NCBI RefSeq assembly: GCF_041260155.1 | Contig: NC_091938.1 | Coordinates: 14,313,719-14,377,718, forward strand | Source of the DNA: Ptychodera flava | Taxonomy: Eukaryota > Hemichordata > Enteropneusta > Ptychoderidae | Reading direction: 5' to 3' | DNA: 64,000 nt | Shown: positions 59,898-64,000 of the stretch, in pieces | Position numbering within the stretch: the stretch's first letter is position 1 | How the letters are laid out: each line of letters opens with the position of its first letter | Translations under genes and position numbers: made by a program | Notes under the pieces: model-generated | Told to the model about the DNA's origin: nothing | Database searches by the model: none | The model's input: the letters and a program-made list of their open reading frames with translations, nothing else

Positions 59898-61834
59898 ATG
59901 GCTGAAAAGAGAAGTCTCAGCATGGAGTATCTGAGAAACCTACTCGCTCAAAATCTTAGAAAACCAACAGGATTCTTTGGCTGGGTGACTGCTGTATGTA
60001 TTCTAAGTTTTGATCTTTCAATGTCCTTCTAGCTGAGGATCATCTAAAGTATTTGCAGCTTCCCACTTCCCTTGATCTAGTCCAACCATCCACTCAGAGA
60101 ATTGACAGCATGTGACACTGTTTGGTTATCATGAAACTATTTTAATACAAAGCATACCAGAATATACCGTGAAGACATCTTGAAAGCTTTTTGCACATTC
60201 TCATTTCAGCTGCGGTGAAAGTCCAACACTATGATCACCTGACATTTGCATGCCCAAGAACTTTTCCATTGATCATTGGCCGGCAACAGGGCCAGGATAT
60301 GTTTCAAAGACGAGATATCATGACTATGACAGAGTATTTGCACCAAATTCTTAATCTTTACGGAAAGTCAGCGTTCAAAAATAACAAATAAATTCATAAA
60401 TCTCCGATCATATATTGATCATTTTTCGGAACTTTTCGTGTGTAAAGAGCAACAGGAGGAGCACAGTATGTGTAAGACGATTAATAAAAAATGATTGAAA
60501 TATTATGGTAAATATTTTCCACTTCAGAAAGTTCCATACCTCGAGCATAACATATGTTACAATTTATTCGCCATGAAATTTAACAGTACAGTAAATACAT
60601 ATCAGATATAACGATAGATTCTGATGTCTCCATTTGCAGAAATTCATCCTTGCAAGATACAATGCTACAGTTGAATTGCAAGCAGTAACACTGTGTGACA
60701 TTCAAAAGGACCATTATGTCCTTGAACTTGGTTTTGGTCCAGGCCTCGGTCTACAGGAAGCTGTCAAGTATCTAGAACCAGGTTAGAGTGCCTTTATGTG
60801 TAAAACTACATTCTGATTGGCTGCCTACAGTCTAGTCATGTGATAAATATGCAGATTAGGCAAAATACTATGAATGAATATACCTTCAAGACTAAGCATC
60901 ACAAAATATGGTGACTGAGACCATTTGAATTCCCATTGGGTGATGTTTACTTTTCTGGTATTCATTGTCATAATGTTGTACTTTACTGGACCTTTTCATT
61001 ATAAAAGAGTGAGACACGCTCACACAGATAATTTTGAACAAATTCAGAAAAATATTAAATTCTACATGTCCATCATAATTTTGAATATTGAACTTTTGAC
61101 TTTACCTCGGTACTGAGATCAAAATGTGATCATCAGATATTAAAAAAATCTTTTAATTAAAATTCACCAGCCAGAACTTTTCCTCTGATAATTATAGTTG
61201 ATAAACAAGAAAGTGGTTTCAATCGATTTTTGCATAATAGTCAGCCCTCTTGCCACTGCATGTAGGGCCATAAAAGTTGTGATCAAGACTTCCAACTCCC
61301 CCTGCAGTAGTTCAACTTCCACAAAAGGTGAAAATGAGGAATAGCTTCAATCATTTAATGGCCACTCTGAAGTTCTTAATTTGTTTGTTTATAGGTAAAG
61401 GTAAACTGGTTGGTGTTGACTTCTCATCACAAATGGTAAGAACTACAGCGAGTAAACTAGAATCTGAGATCAAATCCGGCCTTGTGGACGTCCTTGAAGG
61501 TGATGTGATGAGTCTGCCTCTAGAGGGCGACATTTTTGACAGAGTTTACCACTGCAATTGTTACTACTTCTGGCCTGATCTGCTCAGAGGCAGCAAGGAA
61601 ATCTTTCGGGTGATGAAATCGGGGGGCCTGATGGTGACTACTATGAAGCATGGCCGTGTGGTGGAAGCTGAAAAGACTGGGAAAATCCCGGAAGGGAGTT
61701 CAGACATCAACAGGTACACATCGGCTCTGAAAATGGCTGGATTTGTTGATGTCAAAGAGGACAGGACAATTGCTGCTGATGGTGAAGAAATCCTAGCAAT
61801 ACTGGCAACTTGTCAGAAATCAAAAGATGAATGA
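59898..61834 (+). CDS. Class I SAM-dependent methyltransferase, complete
   Basis: Three exons, 59898-59993, 60640-60781 and 61395-61834, give 678 nt (225 residues), with consistent phases; the exon 2 donor is GTTAGA, weaker than the others. Residues 1-32 contain RKPTGFFGWVTA. Motif I is VLELGFGPGLGL (E61, G63, G65, G67), and the acidic residue after the second strand is D88 in GKLVGVDFSSQM. EGD (D116) follows, then FDRVYHCNCYYFWPD and the strand after SGG. These are the standard SAM-binding elements of the Methyltransf_11 type; the GFFG/FGPG layout recalls small bacterial-like proteins of the YdaC type. The substrate is unknown and I see no targeting peptide. Start chosen at the ATG preceding the conserved N terminus. 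AATAAA at 62252-62257 and 63058-63063 are candidate poly(A) signals. Confidence 0.9.
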
Positions 61835-63530
61835 TGTGGTTGAGGAAAACCCCAAAAAGTCATTCATCAGGGTGTTTGAAAGTTAGATTTGTTGAAAAAA
61901 AGGGTAGGAAACTAATTATCATTATTATCATCTCTAATTGACCATGAAATCCAAATTTTAAATACATTTTTTACTCCCACCATGTCAGCACCAGACAGGC
62001 AATACACAGAGAAACTTCAGATTGGTTTCCTGGATTTTGCTTTTTTTAGCATCATGCTTACACAAGTTACAAGAAATGTCAATTTTTACGCTGATCTATT
62101 TCAGAAGAACTGTATTTTTCAGCAAAAACTGATGTAAAGAATTTATTTGGTTTGGCTGATCGCTTCTTGAGCTGGAACTCAGGAAAATGGGCATTTATAA
62201 ATGAAATGAATTCTGGGTAAAGTTTTTAACAAAATCAAAATTAATGTCAAAAATAAATTTGAGAAGTAACTGTGAGATGTAGAAGATAACTATGATGTGA
62301 TCATGTGAAACTTGTTCATTTAGTTGTATTTCGTAATCATGTAGAATTTTAAGTCAAGATGATACGGGAAATACCAAAATACCACAAAACTGTTACCACA
62401 GCTGAAACCTATTAAATGCCAAAGTTTGATACAGGGGAATTGGACAGTATTTGACTTTGAAGTTTACTTGACCAACAGAGGGCGCCCTCATAGACTTGTA
62501 TATGGTAGTTAGCTTCCCAAAGCAGTTGTAACTGCAACATTTTATTGTACTGGTTTTCAAGTGACTGACATTTTCATAGTTTGGTCATAAATCATGGGCA
62601 TTATTCTTTAACAAGTCATTGTCAATGACATAGTCCCCACAAAATTAAAATTTGTCAATGTGCATCAGTTAAAATGTACAAATGTAACTGCAGTTTTCAA
62701 GTCAAGAAGTGCCACATCAGCAAGTTTCTCTTTTCTCTTTGAATAGAAGAGGTGACACTGGCTGAAAGTGCCTGGTGGTCATTTAGACATATGGGATCAG
62801 AATCTGTAGTATACACAAATGGCTCTAGAGGGCGCTATCACATACAATCTTTGATGCCTACTTTATAATTATGTTCAGAGTGTATTGGGTTGACTGGAAT
62901 GTGCCTGTGGCATGCTGGCAAGAGAATTGTTTTGGCAAGGTCACGTATTGTAGAAAAAGAAAATGGAAAATGGCTTTTAGCGGCCATATTAGATCATATC
63001 ATAAAGAAATTTGACATGCTTATGTAAGTCATAGTGTGTTGTCCTTGTGGCACGTATAATAAAAGAAATTTGTGAAGACATGTCTTAGTAATGGCTCTGG
63101 ACATTAAAAATATCGCAAGAAAATGGGCGGCTGGCAGCCATATTGAATCGTATCACAAATTACCTATCAACACGCAAATGTATGGTATAGTTTACTATCC
63201 TTTTGCCAAGTTTGAATAAAATCGCTACTGGCATCTCTGAGAAATTAAAATCACCACTGGCATCTCTGAGAAATTTGCGTGAATGCATGGACGAAGAAGC
63301 ACGGACACGCACACGGACATGACAAATCAATAAGTCCTCCACGGACAAACTACGAAATACCAGTGTCAATAGCACAGATCATGATCATAGGCTTGTTACT
63401 AAATATAGCATCACATGCATATCATTGAGTTCTGATGATAGTTTTGCCACCATATTTTCTGTTGCAGTTTGTGGTCAGATTTCTTGACATAAGCTATTTA
63501 TAGTGCGAATCAAAGCATTGTTATAGCTAA
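61835..63530. other. 3' flank of the methyltransferase gene
   Basis: No further gene. Two diverged tandem segments (about 62,940-63,040 and 63,115-63,215) share GGCGGCCATATT-like and ATCATATCA blocks. CAACAGAGGGCGCC (62475-62488) and CTCTAGAGGGCGCT (62823-62836) resemble CTCF core motifs. Confidence 0.4.
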
Positions 63531-63534
63531 TAAA

Positions 63535-63748
63535 CTCTTTGCACGCCAACGTCAATTTTTGTCACCTTTATAAAATATACTCTAGCAAATTTTTTTCAGA
63601 TTTTTGCCAAAATTTTGATGAAAAACTTTAGCAAATAAAATATGTCTATTTTGTCCAAAATTATCCAAAAATTTACAGAAAAATCTGCAAAAACTGGTAA
63701 AATGTTGAACTAAAATTTTGGTGGGAAAAAATTACGGCACTCAAAGGA
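63535..63748. mobile_element. Family C MITE (copy 5)
   Basis: Starts CTCTTTGCACGCCAACGTC and ends GGCACTCAAAGGA, with TTAA on the right (63749-63752) and AATAA on the left. The interior matches copies 1 and 2 (CAATTTTTGTCACC, TGGTAAAATGTTG). Confidence 0.7.
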
Positions 63749-63945
63749 TTAAGTGACAATAGAGGCACTCCTCCATACACACATCTGAAAGTCTCATAAA
63801 AAAGTTCAAAGACAAATATTTATTTGTTCATACTAATGACAGAAATGTGTGTTATAAAAAATCCACCCCATTGGTTTTTATTAGCTCCCATATAATATGC
63901 ATATGTATATATGCAAATGGAGGTATTCGTATAAGGTGGAAAATG

Positions 63946-64000
63946 TTGTATGTATGTATGTATGTATGTATGTATGTCCGTCCACATCAAAAACTCCTAA
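63946..64000 (+). repeat. (TATG)n followed by a dispersed repeat, cut by the window end
   Basis: The tract leads into TATGTCCGTCCACATCAAAAA, like the junction at 54756-54784. The repeat continues past the window. Confidence 0.6.

Noticed and set aside
60191..60391. 66-codon frame between exons 1 and 2 of the methyltransferase as an extra exon
   Set aside because: Joining exon 1 directly to 60640 keeps the frame and gives the expected family layout. Including this segment would break the frame or insert unrelated sequence.

Overview
The window is nuclear DNA of an animal. It is AT-rich and intron-rich, with GT/AG-spliced vertebrate-like genes and a dense load of short non-autonomous DNA transposons. 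The gene set (SPO11, SLC35F5, an expansin-like protein, a small SAM methyltransferase) and the repeat style suggest a marine invertebrate deuterostome. A hemichordate (acorn worm) is my best guess, but that is inference and not shown by any single feature.

Layout. 1-7 kb: no gene found; miniature elements with TTAA target duplications and microsatellites. 7.08-7.69 kb (+): last exon of an expansin-like protein. 7.9-16.3 kb: a chain of palindromic or terminal-inverted-repeat elements, including a TTA-flanked 0.9-kb element and a 1.5-kb element with 10-bp target duplications that ends about 0.3 kb before the next gene. 16.63-24.98 kb (+): complete SPO11, 12 coding exons, 413 residues, all splice phases consistent. 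25-33.9 kb: no coding exon that I can support, more miniature elements. 33.92-46.21 kb (-): SLC35F5, 12 coding exons covering the whole transporter; the short C-terminal exon seen in human is not found. A probable non-coding first exon lies near 47.84 kb beside a perfect NRF1-type site. SPO11 and SLC35F5 are convergent. 48-59.2 kb: a repeat nest with hairpins, two 0.6-kb fully palindromic elements with 11-bp target duplications, a 148-bp satellite and a 1.49-kb foldback whose 0.5-kb arms are almost identical. 59.90-61.83 kb (+): three-exon class I SAM methyltransferase, 225 residues. 61.8-64 kb: 3' flank and repeats.

The genes do not form a pathway. SPO11 makes meiotic DNA breaks, SLC35F5 is a membrane transporter-like protein, and the other two are of uncertain substrate. 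The distinctive content is the transposon landscape: at least three TTAA-type families, several elements with 8- to 11-bp duplications, nested insertions that order events, and 21-bp palindromes that themselves carry 8-bp flanking duplications.
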